This document shows, piece after piece, positions 15,129 to 23,742 of a DNA stretch of 38,370 bases. This DNA is from an uncultured Eubacterium sp. (GTDB taxonomy: Bacteria; Bacillota; Clostridia; Oscillospirales; Acutalibacteraceae): the NCBI GenBank assembly GCA_900542875.1, contig UQPH01000013.1, forward strand, positions 1 through 38,370, given 5' to 3'. Under the pieces are notes generated by a model, which saw only the letters and a program-made list of their open reading frames with translations, searched no databases and was not told the origin of the DNA. The stretch's first letter is position 1; every line of letters begins with the position of its first letter. A program made the translations under genes and the position numbers.

Positions 15129-16169
15129 TTATAAATAAGTTATAAGAATATACATAATAAAATATGCCAAAAACGGTGCAAACAGAGTAACTCCGCCTTT
15201 GTTTGCAAGGTACATACGCCTCATTTGAGTTTGGTCGAGTTCTCTATCCTGATTGAAGAATAAAGCCGTTTGTGAAAAACTTGCGCCCTCGTCAAGCTGT
15301 TTAGTTACATTTTTGATAATATTTGTTACCGTACCTTTATAGAAGTAATCTGCAAATATCGCTTCGATTATTCTGAGCACAAGCAGTATTCCCAAAATGA
15401 TGTATACTATTTTTTGAGCGTTTATTGCGTCCGATGTCGTAAGCAATTTTTGTGCATCGGCTGTGCTTATGCCCGATGGGTTAGAGGCGTATTGCGTTAC
15501 AAAATCCTGAACTGCCGATACATATTTCGGTGCAAATTTTAATATGAACGCCTCTCCCGCAATTATGCTCGTCATTGCAAGGCAGAAGAAGGCAGCACCC
15601 TGTTTATACATTTTTCTAAACAGAAGATAGAACGAGCCGAAGAAAAATGCCGCCCAGTTCCAGCCTGCTTTTTTCTTAGTCTTTGATTGTTTCTTAAATA
15701 CCTGAATGAATCTTGAGATGTTCGTCCTCACCGTTGCGGCAATGTCCGCAATGCTGAGTCCGTCTATCGTGCCTTTCATCTTATAAAGACTTTCATCAAC
15801 CTGAATCGTCGGAATTGAAAAGAAACCGCCGTCGGTGTTGTCGTTGTCGGTGCTTGCTTGTTTTTTCTCTTGCGCCTCTTTTTTAGCCTGAGCAACGAAA
15901 TCGTCATCGGGAGAATAGTAATAGTCTCCGCTGTATTCGCCCTCAAAGCTTTTGGCTGTTTCTTTTTGCTCTTCGGCTTTCTGCTTCTCTTTTTCGCTGT
16001 CAATAAAACCGTAGCCGCTTTTGTGCAGTCCTTGGTTTACGCAATGCCCGGTCAGTTTGTAGCATTCTCTGTGATGAGGTGTGCCGCATTCCGGGCAGAC
16101 AACTATGTCGTCTCCGTCATTAAATTGCTTATTGCAGACGGGACATTTATATTTTTTGTAATCCGGCAT
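15129..16169 (-). CDS. RING-like zinc-finger membrane protein with DUF2628 region
   Basis: The 346-residue protein begins with a zinc-binding prokaryotic RING-finger-like domain: C9, C12, C25, C28, H32/H33, C36, H42, C43. A charged, Glu/Lys-rich linker (about 55-120) follows. The C-terminal half carries KAGWNWAAFFFGSFYLLFRKMYKQG, characteristic of DUF2628, and about four hydrophobic segments. The function of the family is not established; it is often a membrane protein with an N-terminal zinc ribbon. GGAGG precedes the ATG. It is the first gene of the operon ending with tadA and has its own promoter. Confidence 0.8.
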   Translation of the reverse strand: MPDYKKYKCPVCNKQFNDGDDIVVCPECGTPHHRECYKLTGHCVNQGLHKSGYGFIDSEKEKQKAEEQKETAKSFEGEYSGDYYYSPDDDFVAQAKKEAQEKKQASTDNDNTDGGFFSIPTIQVDESLYKMKGTIDGLSIADIAATVRTNISRFIQVFKKQSKTKKKAGWNWAAFFFGSFYLLFRKMYKQGAAFFCLAMTSIIAGEAFILKFAPKYVSAVQDFVTQYASNPSGISTADAQKLLTTSDAINAQKIVYIILGILLVLRIIEAIFADYFYKGTVTNIIKNVTKQLDEGASFSQTALFFNQDRELDQTQMRRMYLANKGGVTLFAPFLAYFIMYILITYL

Positions 16170-16198
16170 ATATAGCCTCCTGATATTATTCTTCTTTT

Positions 16199-16227
16199 AT
16201 TATACTTATATAATCATAAAAAATCAA
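16199..16227 (-). promoter_or_regulatory. Promoter of the DUF2628-galU-CPBP-tadA operon
   Basis: On the minus strand TTGATT (16227-16222), a 17-base spacer and TATAAT (16204-16199) lie 30 bases before the first gene. Confidence 0.7.
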
Positions 16228-16283
16228 TTATTTAGTGAAGAATAAGTTAATAGTTTATAAATGTTTTTCTTTTATTTACGTAT

Positions 16284-17183
16284 TTACGGTTTGCATTTTG
16301 AGCAGGGAGAGTAGCCGTTATTTATAAGACTGTCTCTGTGGCCGGTGTAGGTCTTTTTGTTTTCCGCTTTTATGCTCTTTGCGTCGGAGCAGGTTTCTTT
16401 GTGAAATTTTCTTGTGCTTGTGTTGACGATAAAGGTTTGCTTTTCATCATCGCTATCGTTCGTTGAATTGCTTTCGCCTATGTATTCGCTGTCGCCGGTC
16501 TGATAGTCTATTTTTATCTGCGGCTGAACATTGTAGCAGTATACATTAAAGCATATGCCCACTCCGTTGTCTTCGACGCTCATTGCTTCTATTTGCACTC
16601 CTCGTGCGAGAAGTTCGTCATCCTTGAATTTAGGCGTAACTCTGTATAGCACATGATTGCCTGAATTTTTTACATATTCCGCAACTTTTTCCTCAAACGG
16701 CAGCATACCTTCTACATTGAGGTATCTTGTGCCTGTAATCAGGTTGCGCTCGTTTGCGTTTTCCGCAGTAAGTTGATAGCCGATTAAATGACAGCGGTTA
16801 TAAAGATATTTTCCGTCTACGCAGTCGTATTTAACCGTGTGCCAGCCCGTAGGCTTAACAGAGCCGATTGCACCTCTCTCGTTTGTCGGCATAAGTTCCT
16901 TTGAGATATTCGCAAAGCAGACTGTGCATCGCCCGAGTTCGTCCAAATCTCCGTAGGTTTCAAATGATTCGCTGTATTTGCTTACATCAAAATCGGGTTT
17001 GTTGCCGTTTATTTCAATGTAAGGCGATGAGGAGTATTCGGGTATTTCGTCTATCGTTATAGTCGACGAAGTGCTTTCCTTTGCGGCGCTGAGATTTTCG
17101 CTTACCGCCGTGTATGCCGAGCAGGAGCACAGCATTAACACCGCAAGCAGCAGGCTTAGTATTTTTATGCCGTATTTTTTCAT
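16284..17183 (-). CDS. Secreted lipoprotein DNA/RNA non-specific endonuclease
   Basis: The 299-residue protein starts with a lipoprotein-type signal (LLLAVLMLCSC, modified Cys probably C21), so it should be anchored outside the membrane. The nuclease core has a beta-beta-alpha-metal signature in a divergent form: YNRCHLIGYQL (H132 as candidate general base), then ENANERNLITGTRYLN with the metal-binding Asn. The family hydrolyses DNA and RNA without sequence preference, as in streptococcal EndA-type nucleases. Residues about 250-299 (KFHKETCSDAKSI ... YSPCSKCKP) look like the Ada metal-binding domain attached to many such nucleases. Nutrient scavenging or DNA uptake is possible. Confidence 0.85.
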   Translation of the reverse strand: MKKYGIKILSLLLAVLMLCSCSAYTAVSENLSAAKESTSSTITIDEIPEYSSSPYIEINGNKPDFDVSKYSESFETYGDLDELGRCTVCFANISKELMPTNERGAIGSVKPTGWHTVKYDCVDGKYLYNRCHLIGYQLTAENANERNLITGTRYLNVEGMLPFEEKVAEYVKNSGNHVLYRVTPKFKDDELLARGVQIEAMSVEDNGVGICFNVYCYNVQPQIKIDYQTGDSEYIGESNSTNDSDDEKQTFIVNTSTRKFHKETCSDAKSIKAENKKTYTGHRDSLINNGYSPCSKCKP

Positions 17184-17214
17184 TTTCTTTTCATCCTTGG
17201 TTCGTGTTATTTAT

Positions 17215-17243
17215 ATAATAGCATATGATTTGATTTATAGCAA
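17215..17243 (-). promoter_or_regulatory. Possible promoter of the nuclease gene
   Basis: On the minus strand TTGCTA (17243-17238), a 17-base spacer and TATTAT (17220-17215) lie before the nuclease start. The -35 overlaps the end of ylbJ. Confidence 0.5.
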
Positions 17244-18266
17244 TTTTGATTTTTTGCTTTTTATTTCCGCAGTGATTACTATGCACCCCAGTATGAGCAC
17301 CAGCGAAAAGCCGTAGCCCACACTGCTTATTTTCGGCGTGGCATACGCTATGTTGCCGAATACTTGCTCGGTCTCGGGGTGAAGCAAAGCATATGCTTTT
17401 CCCGGGAAAAAGGCAATAATCGCACCGACGCACCTGCTTAAAAACAGTTCGCCGTATTTCATACCGAATTCATTTACGATTCCCATAATTTGCATATGAA
17501 TGCAAAGCCCTGAAAAGCACATAAAAAAGCACAGATAAGCAGGGGTCAGGGCAGTGGTTTGACTGAATACTCCGTTTGTTATTTCAAAAAGCGGAAAATA
17601 TATTGACGGTATCTTTATTATTTCGCAAACGGAAGAAAAAAAGATGATACAGCAACTCATTACCAAAATGCTTTTTGCGCTTAAATTTACCGACAGACAA
17701 AAGGCGTCCGATAGATTAATATTGCTTTCTCGGAAGTCGTTTTTGCTCTTTTCGTTCCTGTAAAAAAGTCCCTCGATAAATGCTATCGTGAGCGATGAAA
17801 AAAGACAGCAAAAAAATACGAACCACCCTGTTTTGAAATTATCGTTATAAAGCGAACCGACAGCATTCACGGAAAACGCAAGTCCCGGTGAAATGTTAAA
17901 ATGCATTATTCTTCTTGCCTGTGCAGCGCTGATCAGTCCGTCTCTGTAAAGTTCTCTTGTCAGTACGGCACCGGTGGGATAACCGCCTGTGAGTCCGAAG
18001 ATAATTGCCGCACTTGATGAAGGCGGCAGGTGAAATATTTTTGCACTAAGAGGTGCAAATACTCTGTTTATTATGTTTGAAAATTTTGATTTTGACAGGG
18101 TTGAAGTCAGTATCATTATCGGCAGGAGAGAGGGTATGATTATATTTGCGCAGAGGTCGCTGCCTTTGATTGCACCTGCTTTTGCTCTTGATGAATGAAT
18201 AATAAGTATTGCCGTTAATACCAGCACCACAGAGCCCGAGAGTACCGTTTTTATCTTTTCTTTCAT
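17235..18266 (-). CDS. ylbJ: Sporulation integral membrane protein YlbJ
   Basis: This 343-residue multi-pass membrane protein belongs to the nucleoside-recognition/Gate-domain family. In Bacillus, YlbJ is made in the mother cell and is needed for normal spore cortex. The start at 18266 (MKEKIKTVLSG) follows GGTGAT; a start at 18314 would lie in the upstream gene's terminator and adds 16 atypical residues. Typical signatures are IIPSLLPIMILT, FGLTGGYPTGA and RIMHFNISPGLAF. The gene suggests that the organism forms, or recently formed, endospores. Confidence 0.88.
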   Translation of the reverse strand: MKEKIKTVLSGSVVLVLTAILIIHSSRAKAGAIKGSDLCANIIIPSLLPIMILTSTLSKSKFSNIINRVFAPLSAKIFHLPPSSSAAIIFGLTGGYPTGAVLTRELYRDGLISAAQARRIMHFNISPGLAFSVNAVGSLYNDNFKTGWFVFFCCLFSSLTIAFIEGLFYRNEKSKNDFRESNINLSDAFCLSVNLSAKSILVMSCCIIFFSSVCEIIKIPSIYFPLFEITNGVFSQTTALTPAYLCFFMCFSGLCIHMQIMGIVNEFGMKYGELFLSRCVGAIIAFFPGKAYALLHPETEQVFGNIAYATPKISSVGYGFSLVLILGCIVITAEIKSKKSKLL

Positions 18267-18299
18267 TAATATCACCAAGAAATTATACGAGATAAAAAG

Positions 18300-18329
18300 A
18301 AAAAGTAGACTCATAAAAGCCTACTTTTT
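18300..18329 (-). terminator. Terminator after the cpsB-like gene
   Basis: AAAAAGTAG (18300-18308) pairs with CTACTTTTT (18321-18329). On the minus strand the stem is followed by TTTTTCTTTTT. It separates the cps operon from ylbJ. Confidence 0.8.
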
Positions 18330-18344
18330 TAAGTTATAATCCTG

Positions 18345-19061
18345 TTATTTAACTAACTCGTTTGCGTTATTTATCAGCATATCGAGCGTATCGGGAGAGC
18401 ACTTTTTAAGTATCTCCTTTATTCCAGATTCGTACTCGGGCGGTCTTGTGTTCATATTGTGTGAGTCCGAGCCTATCAGATAAATATATCCCGAGTCGAG
18501 AAGTTTTAATAAATGCTTCTTTATTTTTCTCGGCGAGTCGGAAAAAGAACTTATGTTTACCTGAGTTATACAACCCATATCAATGTAACTGCCAAGCCTT
18601 TCGGTGTCCTCCATAAGTGCCGGGTATCTTTCTATGTGGGCGAGTATCGGTCTTGCACCGTAGTCACAGTATAGGTTCATCAGTCTGTCATATGTCTTTT
18701 CTGAAAAACTGCTTGAAAACGGGTGTTCAATTAATATGTATTGCGAGTTTGCAATTTTTAATTCGTCAAGGCTTTTGTTGTTAAAAAGATAGTCGCTTAT
18801 GTATACTTCTGCCGCAGGAATAAGTTCTGGACTTCCGCTCGGCAACGCAGAGAGTAAGAGGTTAAACGCTTTGTCTCTGCGACGCAAAAAATCGTCAAGC
18901 GATATTGTGTCCGAATAATAGTGAGGTGTGAGAATAATCTTTGTCGCACCCTGCTGCTTTAATCTGTCAATCATTTTCAGCGAGGTTTCGACATCCTTTG
19001 CACCGTCATCTATTGAGGGCATTATATGGCAATGTGTTTCTACCAGATTGTTTAGTACCAT
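18345..19061 (-). CDS. cpsB: CpsB/YwqE-type PHP-domain protein tyrosine phosphatase
   Basis: This 238-residue metal-dependent phosphatase removes phosphate from the tyrosine tail of the partner kinase in polysaccharide export. The PHP signatures are all visible: ETHCHIMPSIDDGAKD at the start, LTPHYYSD, AAEVYI, ILIEHPF, ILAHIERYP and the C-terminal GSDSHN. The ribosome site is AGCGGTGAT before the ATG. It lies 17 bases after the cpsD-like gene, completing the classic kinase/co-polymerase/phosphatase trio. No glycosyltransferases or polymerase genes follow; a terminator does. Confidence 0.93.
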   Translation of the reverse strand: MVLNNLVETHCHIMPSIDDGAKDVETSLKMIDRLKQQGATKIILTPHYYSDTISLDDFLRRRDKAFNLLLSALPSGSPELIPAAEVYISDYLFNNKSLDELKIANSQYILIEHPFSSSFSEKTYDRLMNLYCDYGARPILAHIERYPALMEDTERLGSYIDMGCITQVNISSFSDSPRKIKKHLLKLLDSGYIYLIGSDSHNMNTRPPEYESGIKEILKKCSPDTLDMLINNANELVK

Positions 19062-19078
19062 TTATTTATCACCGCTGA

Positions 19079-20026
19079 TTATTTTCTGTTCATCGGACCG
19101 TAGCCGTAGCCTTGATTGTATCCGCCGTAACTGTCATATCCTCCGTAGCCTCTGTCATATCCGTAACCGTAGTTACCGTAGCCGTATGAGCCGTATGCTC
19201 CGTAGCCGGTTTCGTGCGAATAACCCGAATATCCTCCGTACGAGCCGTATGAACCGTAAGAACTCTTGTACTTTCCGTAGCGGTAGCGTCCGTATTTTCC
19301 GTAGCCGTATTTTGAATGGTTCGTTTCCACAAAGTTTACAATGAAGCCCAAAATCTTTGCATCAATGAATTCGAGTGCGGATACGGTTCTTTGAATATCG
19401 GGGTGGGTGGATTGGTTTGAACGAACTACCAAAACAACGCCGTCGCTCTCTCTGATAATCGGAAGTGCATCTGATACAACATTAATCGGCGGTGTGTCTA
19501 TGATAATGTAGTCAAAGTCGTTGCTTATTTCTTTAAGAAAATCAGCCATCGGCTCACTGCCCAAGATTTCCGCAGGGTTCGGCGGAATTGAACCTGAGCA
19601 CAGAATCGAAAGATTCTCAAATTCCGTAGGATGAATAACCGAGAATAAGTCTATCTTTTCCGTTTTGCTTGAACCTACCTTAGAGTTGAGATAATTTGTA
19701 AGTCCCGGAGAATTCGGCACGGAAAAGTAGTGATGAATTTTCGGCTTACGCAAATCGCCGTCGATAAGCAGTACTTTTTGGTCGGCTTGAGCAAAGGTGA
19801 TGGCGAGATTGATTGTTGTGGTGGTTTTTCCCTCGTTTGGAGCGGAAGATGATATGACTATGGTTTTGCAACCTTTTTTCATAACCGAGAACATAATATT
19901 CGTTCTTGTGCTTTTGTATGCCTCTTCAACCTTGAACTTAAGGGCGGGGTCCATATTGGTGTTGTTTTGGATAAGCTGACGGGAGGATGAATTTGTGTTC
20001 ATATCACGTTTGTTTTTCTTAGCCAT
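19079..20026 (-). CDS. cpsD: CpsD-type bacterial tyrosine kinase with hyper-Tyr/Gly tail
   Basis: This cytoplasmic BY-kinase partners with the membrane co-polymerase and autophosphorylates on tail tyrosines to tune polysaccharide chain length. The start at 20026 (MAKKNKRDM) is preferred because AAAGGAG lies 9 bases upstream; the ATG at 20035 abuts that site. Motifs are Walker A in SAPNEGKTTTTINLA, A' in VLLIDGDLRKP and Walker B in DYIIIDTPPI. After about residue 235 the sequence turns into a low-complexity tail of roughly 80 residues with 24 tyrosines alternating with Gly, Ser and a few Arg/Lys. Family members commonly have a cluster of only a few tyrosines, so this one is extreme. Confidence 0.93.
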   Translation of the reverse strand: MAKKNKRDMNTNSSSRQLIQNNTNMDPALKFKVEEAYKSTRTNIMFSVMKKGCKTIVISSSAPNEGKTTTTINLAITFAQADQKVLLIDGDLRKPKIHHYFSVPNSPGLTNYLNSKVGSSKTEKIDLFSVIHPTEFENLSILCSGSIPPNPAEILGSEPMADFLKEISNDFDYIIIDTPPINVVSDALPIIRESDGVVLVVRSNQSTHPDIQRTVSALEFIDAKILGFIVNFVETNHSKYGYGKYGRYRYGKYKSSYGSYGSYGGYSGYSHETGYGAYGSYGYGNYGYGYDRGYGGYDSYGGYNQGYGYGPMNRK

Positions 20027-20027
20027 A

Positions 20028-20816
20028 TTATTCATCTCCTTTCACGGCATAGCTGTCGGGCTTTGCCTTTTCGCTGTTTGATGAACCCTTAACTTCAAAA
20101 CTCGGTATATTTCCGAGAACCGGAATATCGTATTTTTCGATAAGTTCCTCACTCGAGTGAACTCTGACATCAAGCATATTTCTGAGAATGATATACGCCG
20201 CAGCGATAACAATTCCTATGATTGCACCGATTACGCATTTCTTTATATATCCCGGATTGCCTGCTGCCGAGGCTTTTACGGGTCTGTCCTCTACACTTGC
20301 ATTGATTAAACCGTTGTTTGTGTTTGCCATCATCTTGGGTACGGTGGTCTCGAGCTGGTGTGCTATTTCGTACGAGAGGTCTGCGCTGTCCGTTGTAACG
20401 GTAACCTTGAACATAGCGGTGTTTTCAACTCCCTCTATGGTCATTGCGTTCTTGACGGTTGAACCTGCATAACTTGAACCTGTCCTGTCGTTCAAATCCT
20501 GCGCCACCTGAGAGGTGAACTCGTTGGTTCCCATAATCTCGATGTATGTATCAAGCATCTTCATGGCATAGTTCATTTTGCTTGTGTTGCTTGTTCTTGC
20601 CAGGTCGGCGTTGGAAGAAGTGTTTGACTCACTAAACTCGTTGTTCGTGTCGGTTGCGTAAGCAAGAAATTCAATCGTAGATGTGTAAGTTTCCTTTGTG
20701 AAATTTGCGGTGTAAAAAACGCCGAGCAAAACTCCTATCAGCGCAAATAAAACTATAACCTTCCACTTGCGAAGCAGAGCAATCAGTATTTTTTTGATGT
20801 TTTCATCTATGTTCAT
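20028..20816 (-). CDS. cpsC: Wzz/CpsC-type polysaccharide co-polymerase
   Basis: This 262-residue chain-length determinant and kinase activator sits in the membrane. It has two transmembrane segments, at about 17-38 (VIVLFALIGVLLGVFY) and about 190-212 (CVIGAIIGIVIAAAYIIL), flanking an extracellular domain. The cytoplasmic end carries a VLGNIPSFE segment typical of the kinase-contact region. CGGAGA precedes the ATG. Its last codons overlap the cpsD ribosome site, so the two are coupled. It is the first gene of the cps operon. Confidence 0.9.
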   Translation of the reverse strand: MNIDENIKKILIALLRKWKVIVLFALIGVLLGVFYTANFTKETYTSTIEFLAYATDTNNEFSESNTSSNADLARTSNTSKMNYAMKMLDTYIEIMGTNEFTSQVAQDLNDRTGSSYAGSTVKNAMTIEGVENTAMFKVTVTTDSADLSYEIAHQLETTVPKMMANTNNGLINASVEDRPVKASAAGNPGYIKKCVIGAIIGIVIAAAYIILRNMLDVRVHSSEELIEKYDIPVLGNIPSFEVKGSSNSEKAKPDSYAVKGDE

Positions 20817-20851
20817 ACTTTTTCTCCGATCATCATTTTTAATCAGTATAT

Positions 20852-20880
20852 ATAATACTTTATTAATTTATATTTGTCAA
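20852..20880 (-). promoter_or_regulatory. Promoter of the cps operon
   Basis: On the minus strand TTGACA (20880-20875), a 17-base spacer and TATTAT (20857-20852) lie 36 bases before cpsC. Confidence 0.75.
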
Positions 20881-20927
20881 TGAATTGTTATTATTTGTCG
20901 ATAATTATTATGCACTATACACTAATA

Positions 20928-20955
20928 TTGACAAATTTGTCGTTTTGGATAATAA
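20928..20955 (+). promoter_or_regulatory. Promoter of the glycosidase cluster with overlapping palindrome
   Basis: TTGACA (20928-20933) and TAATAA (20950-20955) are 16 bases apart. A perfect 12-base palindrome GACAAATTTGTC (20930-20941) overlaps the -35 element, and ATTTGTC also occurs at 20872-20878 and 20892-20898. This suggests an operator shared between the divergent promoters. Confidence 0.5.
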
Positions 20956-21025
20956 TAATTAGTGAATTATGCCGATGCAGGGTTTACTCCGCAAAGGCAG
21001 GTCTATATCAATAAGGAGAACTTTA

Positions 21026-23722
21026 ATGAGCAACAAATCAGTTATGCCTGTTTGGGGTCCGTATTCAAAAAAGTATATGGGAATATCCCGAGTAATGGGC
21101 GATTTGAAAAATAAAAGCGGTTTAACCTCTGCCGATGCGGTACGTTTTGATTTTACGGTACACCCGACCGTGTGGAATTCCTCAACCCCCGTACCGAATG
21201 TAACCGTTCCGTCCTCGTATCATCTGTGGAAATGCTCCGAGGATTACACCTTTTATTCCTACCGTTACGAACTTATGCGGAAAGATATGGTTTATGCGGA
21301 CGTGTCTTTTTCAAAGATAAATGACGAGGCTTATCTTGCAAGGGTCGAGTTTGTAAATAACACCGACCTTTCGCAAAATACGGTGCTGAATCTTTTTTCT
21401 TCCCTTGAATTCCCGAACGGCAAGGAATATTATATCGATTCAAAAGGCAAGAAATTCAATCTTGTAAAAGCAAATGATTATAACGAATATGCCTACACAA
21501 AAATCAGACCGTGGGAAAACGAAACTCCCGACGGTATGTTCAGAGGTATGTTTAAGAGCGAGGAATTTTATCTCGGTTACGGCTTGGGCGACAGATGCGA
21601 TAACGCTCATGTTCACTATCTTAATCTAAAACCGTTCGGCTGTGAAAAGGGCGACAGGGTATCGTATTCTCTCTCCGATGACGGAATAGAAAATCCAATC
21701 TTGCTTCTCAGATACAAAACCGTTACCGACGGCGATGCGGTGTTTACCGTCAACGGCAGGAGAGTTACTTTCCCTCACAGCGATGAACTCACTTTTATTA
21801 CACTTCCTTACAGTAATGATATTGAACTTGTCAGTGAGGGTGCTTCGGGTGTTGAACTCGATTTCCTTGCTGTGTGCGAGCAGGGTACGGAGCTTGAAGT
21901 TGTCACGGTGCCGCACAGCTTTGCGCCGAAAATCGAAACCGAAAAATTCCCTGACGGCTATGCCGTGACTCTTGATTACGGTTATGATGACTGTAAATTT
22001 AAGGTGATTACAAATAACGAAAATACACGCTTTCGTACCCTAGACAGCGGAAGTTTGGAGGATGCACTCATTAACCGCCTTTCAAACGGCGACCATACAT
22101 ATGATGATTTGAGGGAGACTTTTTCAAATTCCTTTAAGCGTAAGCATTCCGATGACGGCTTCTTCCAAAACACATTGATTAAGTCAATTTTTATCGAACC
22201 GCACAGCAGACATACAGAGTATGCAGTTGTCGCAAAGAACGATTTTGAACCTCTTACCAACGAGGAATACGAATGGATTTATAATGCCGCAAAATCGCTC
22301 GGTGAGACAAAACAATTTAACTCCGACGGTCAAAAGTACGCTCTGTCTACCGATATTCTCAGAGCAACTCTCCTTACAAACACGGTTTATCCCGTTTATT
22401 GCCATGGCGAAAATGTAATCCATCACACTCCCGGAAAGCGCTGGGACAGTTTTTATACCTGGGACAGCGGCTTTATCGGTATGGGTCTTTTGGAATTTTC
22501 AAACGAACTTTGTCGCTATGCGCTTGATATGTATCTGTGTGATGAGGATAACGACGACTTTTGCTTTTTGCTTCACGGTTCTCTCGTTCCCACTCAATTT
22601 GTGGAATATTTTGAACTGCTTAAGCGTACCGAGGATAAGTCAAAACTTGATTTTATGTACGATAAAATGCGCAGATATTATGAATTTTTGCGTGGCAGAA
22701 CGCACAATTCAACTTGCGCAAAGTTTAATAACGGACTTCTTACAACTTATGATTATTGGTACTCGTGCTCGGGTATGGATGATTACCCTGCCCAGGTTAA
22801 AATGATAGCCGATAAAGCGGAAGAGTATTCGTGCCCGTGCCTTTCCACCTCTCAGATTATCAGAGCAGGTAAGATTATGCGTGCCGTTGCAATCTATCTC
22901 GGAAAGAATGAGGACGTCCCCGTTTACGATAAGGATATCGAGCAGAGCGAAAACGCTCTTAACACTCTCGCTTGGGACGAGGAGTCCGGTTACTTCGGTT
23001 ACACAATGTACGATAAGGACAAAAATAAGCCTTACATTATGAAAACCGAAAGCGGCGAAAATTGGAATAAAGGCTTTGACGGAGTTTATCCGCTTATCGC
23101 AGGTGCCGTTGACGGCGAGCGTAAGCAGAGACTTCTTGCTCACATTAAAAATCCAAATGAAATGTGGTCTGCCGCAGGTGTTTCCGCAGTTGATATGTCC
23201 GCCTCCTATTATTTTGACGATGGCTATTGGAACGGTAATGTTTGGATGAGTCATCAGTGGTTTGTTTGGAAAACAATGCTCGATAACGGCGATACGGATT
23301 TTGCCTTTGCCATTGCAGACCGTGCACTTGAAATGTGGAGAGAGGAAACCGATTTTACTTACTTTACCTATGAATGTTTCGGAATAAAGACACGCAGAGG
23401 CGGTTGGTTCCATAATTTCGGCGGACTGAGTGCTCCTATCGTTATTTGGGCAAACGCTTACTATAAACCGGGTACGGTCACAACGGGTCTTGACACCTGG
23501 ACAGATTACCAAAAGGTAACGGACGACAGTGCAGAGATTTCTTTTAAGTATTACGGAAAGAGCGACAGTTATTCCATGCTTGTTACGCTCAGCGACAATA
23601 ATTCATACAAGGCTTATCTTGACGGAAAAGCCGCAGAGTTCAAAAACAGAAATAACGGCTGTATGGAATTTACATTTGACGGTTCTGTTAAGCAGGGCGT
23701 TCTTAAAATCGAAAAAGTATAG
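21026..23722 (+). CDS. (alpha/alpha)6-barrel glycosidase, GH63/GH37 (MGH1-like) type
   Basis: This 898-residue cytoplasmic glycosidase has no signal peptide. The start at 21026 follows AAGGAGA; an ATG at 20969 would add 19 unlikely residues. The N-terminal half is beta-rich. The C-terminal half shows (alpha/alpha)6-barrel signatures: KRWDSFYTWDSGFIGMGLLEF (about 470-490, candidate general acid Asp), YWNGNVWMSHQW (about 733) and FTYECFG (about 782, candidate base Glu) followed by the RRGGWFHNFGG loop. The pattern resembles trehalase/mannosylglycerate-hydrolase/glucosidase families. Substrate is unknown. It heads a plus-strand run that includes a GPH sugar symporter, so an imported di- or oligosaccharide is plausible. 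Confidence 0.65.
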   Translation: MSNKSVMPVWGPYSKKYMGISRVMGDLKNKSGLTSADAVRFDFTVHPTVWNSSTPVPNVTVPSSYHLWKCSEDYTFYSYRYELMRKDMVYADVSFSKINDEAYLARVEFVNNTDLSQNTVLNLFSSLEFPNGKEYYIDSKGKKFNLVKANDYNEYAYTKIRPWENETPDGMFRGMFKSEEFYLGYGLGDRCDNAHVHYLNLKPFGCEKGDRVSYSLSDDGIENPILLLRYKTVTDGDAVFTVNGRRVTFPHSDELTFITLPYSNDIELVSEGASGVELDFLAVCEQGTELEVVTVPHSFAPKIETEKFPDGYAVTLDYGYDDCKFKVITNNENTRFRTLDSGSLEDALINRLSNGDHTYDDLRETFSNSFKRKHSDDGFFQNTLIKSIFIEPHSRHTEYAVVAKNDFEPLTNEEYEWIYNAAKSLGETKQFNSDGQKYALSTDILRATLLTNTVYPVYCHGENVIHHTPGKRWDSFYTWDSGFIGMGLLEFSNELCRYALDMYLCDEDNDDFCFLLHGSLVPTQFVEYFELLKRTEDKSKLDFMYDKMRRYYEFLRGRTHNSTCAKFNNGLLTTYDYWYSCSGMDDYPAQVKMIADKAEEYSCPCLSTSQIIRAGKIMRAVAIYLGKNEDVPVYDKDIEQSENALNTLAWDEESGYFGYTMYDKDKNKPYIMKTESGENWNKGFDGVYPLIAGAVDGERKQRLLAHIKNPNEMWSAAGVSAVDMSASYYFDDGYWNGNVWMSHQWFVWKTMLDNGDTDFAFAIADRALEMWREETDFTYFTYECFGIKTRRGGWFHNFGGLSAPIVIWANAYYKPGTVTTGLDTWTDYQKVTDDSAEISFKYYGKSDSYSMLVTLSDNNSYKAYLDGKAAEFKNRNNGCMEFTFDGSVKQGVLKIEKV

Positions 23723-23742
23723 AGGAGCAGAGAGGTATTTAT

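Noticed and set aside
19079..19332. 80-residue Thr/Ala/Glu-rich open frame in the cpsD tail
   Set aside because: It is a frame-shifted reading of the Tyr/Gly repeat codons on the same strand and has no independent start signal.
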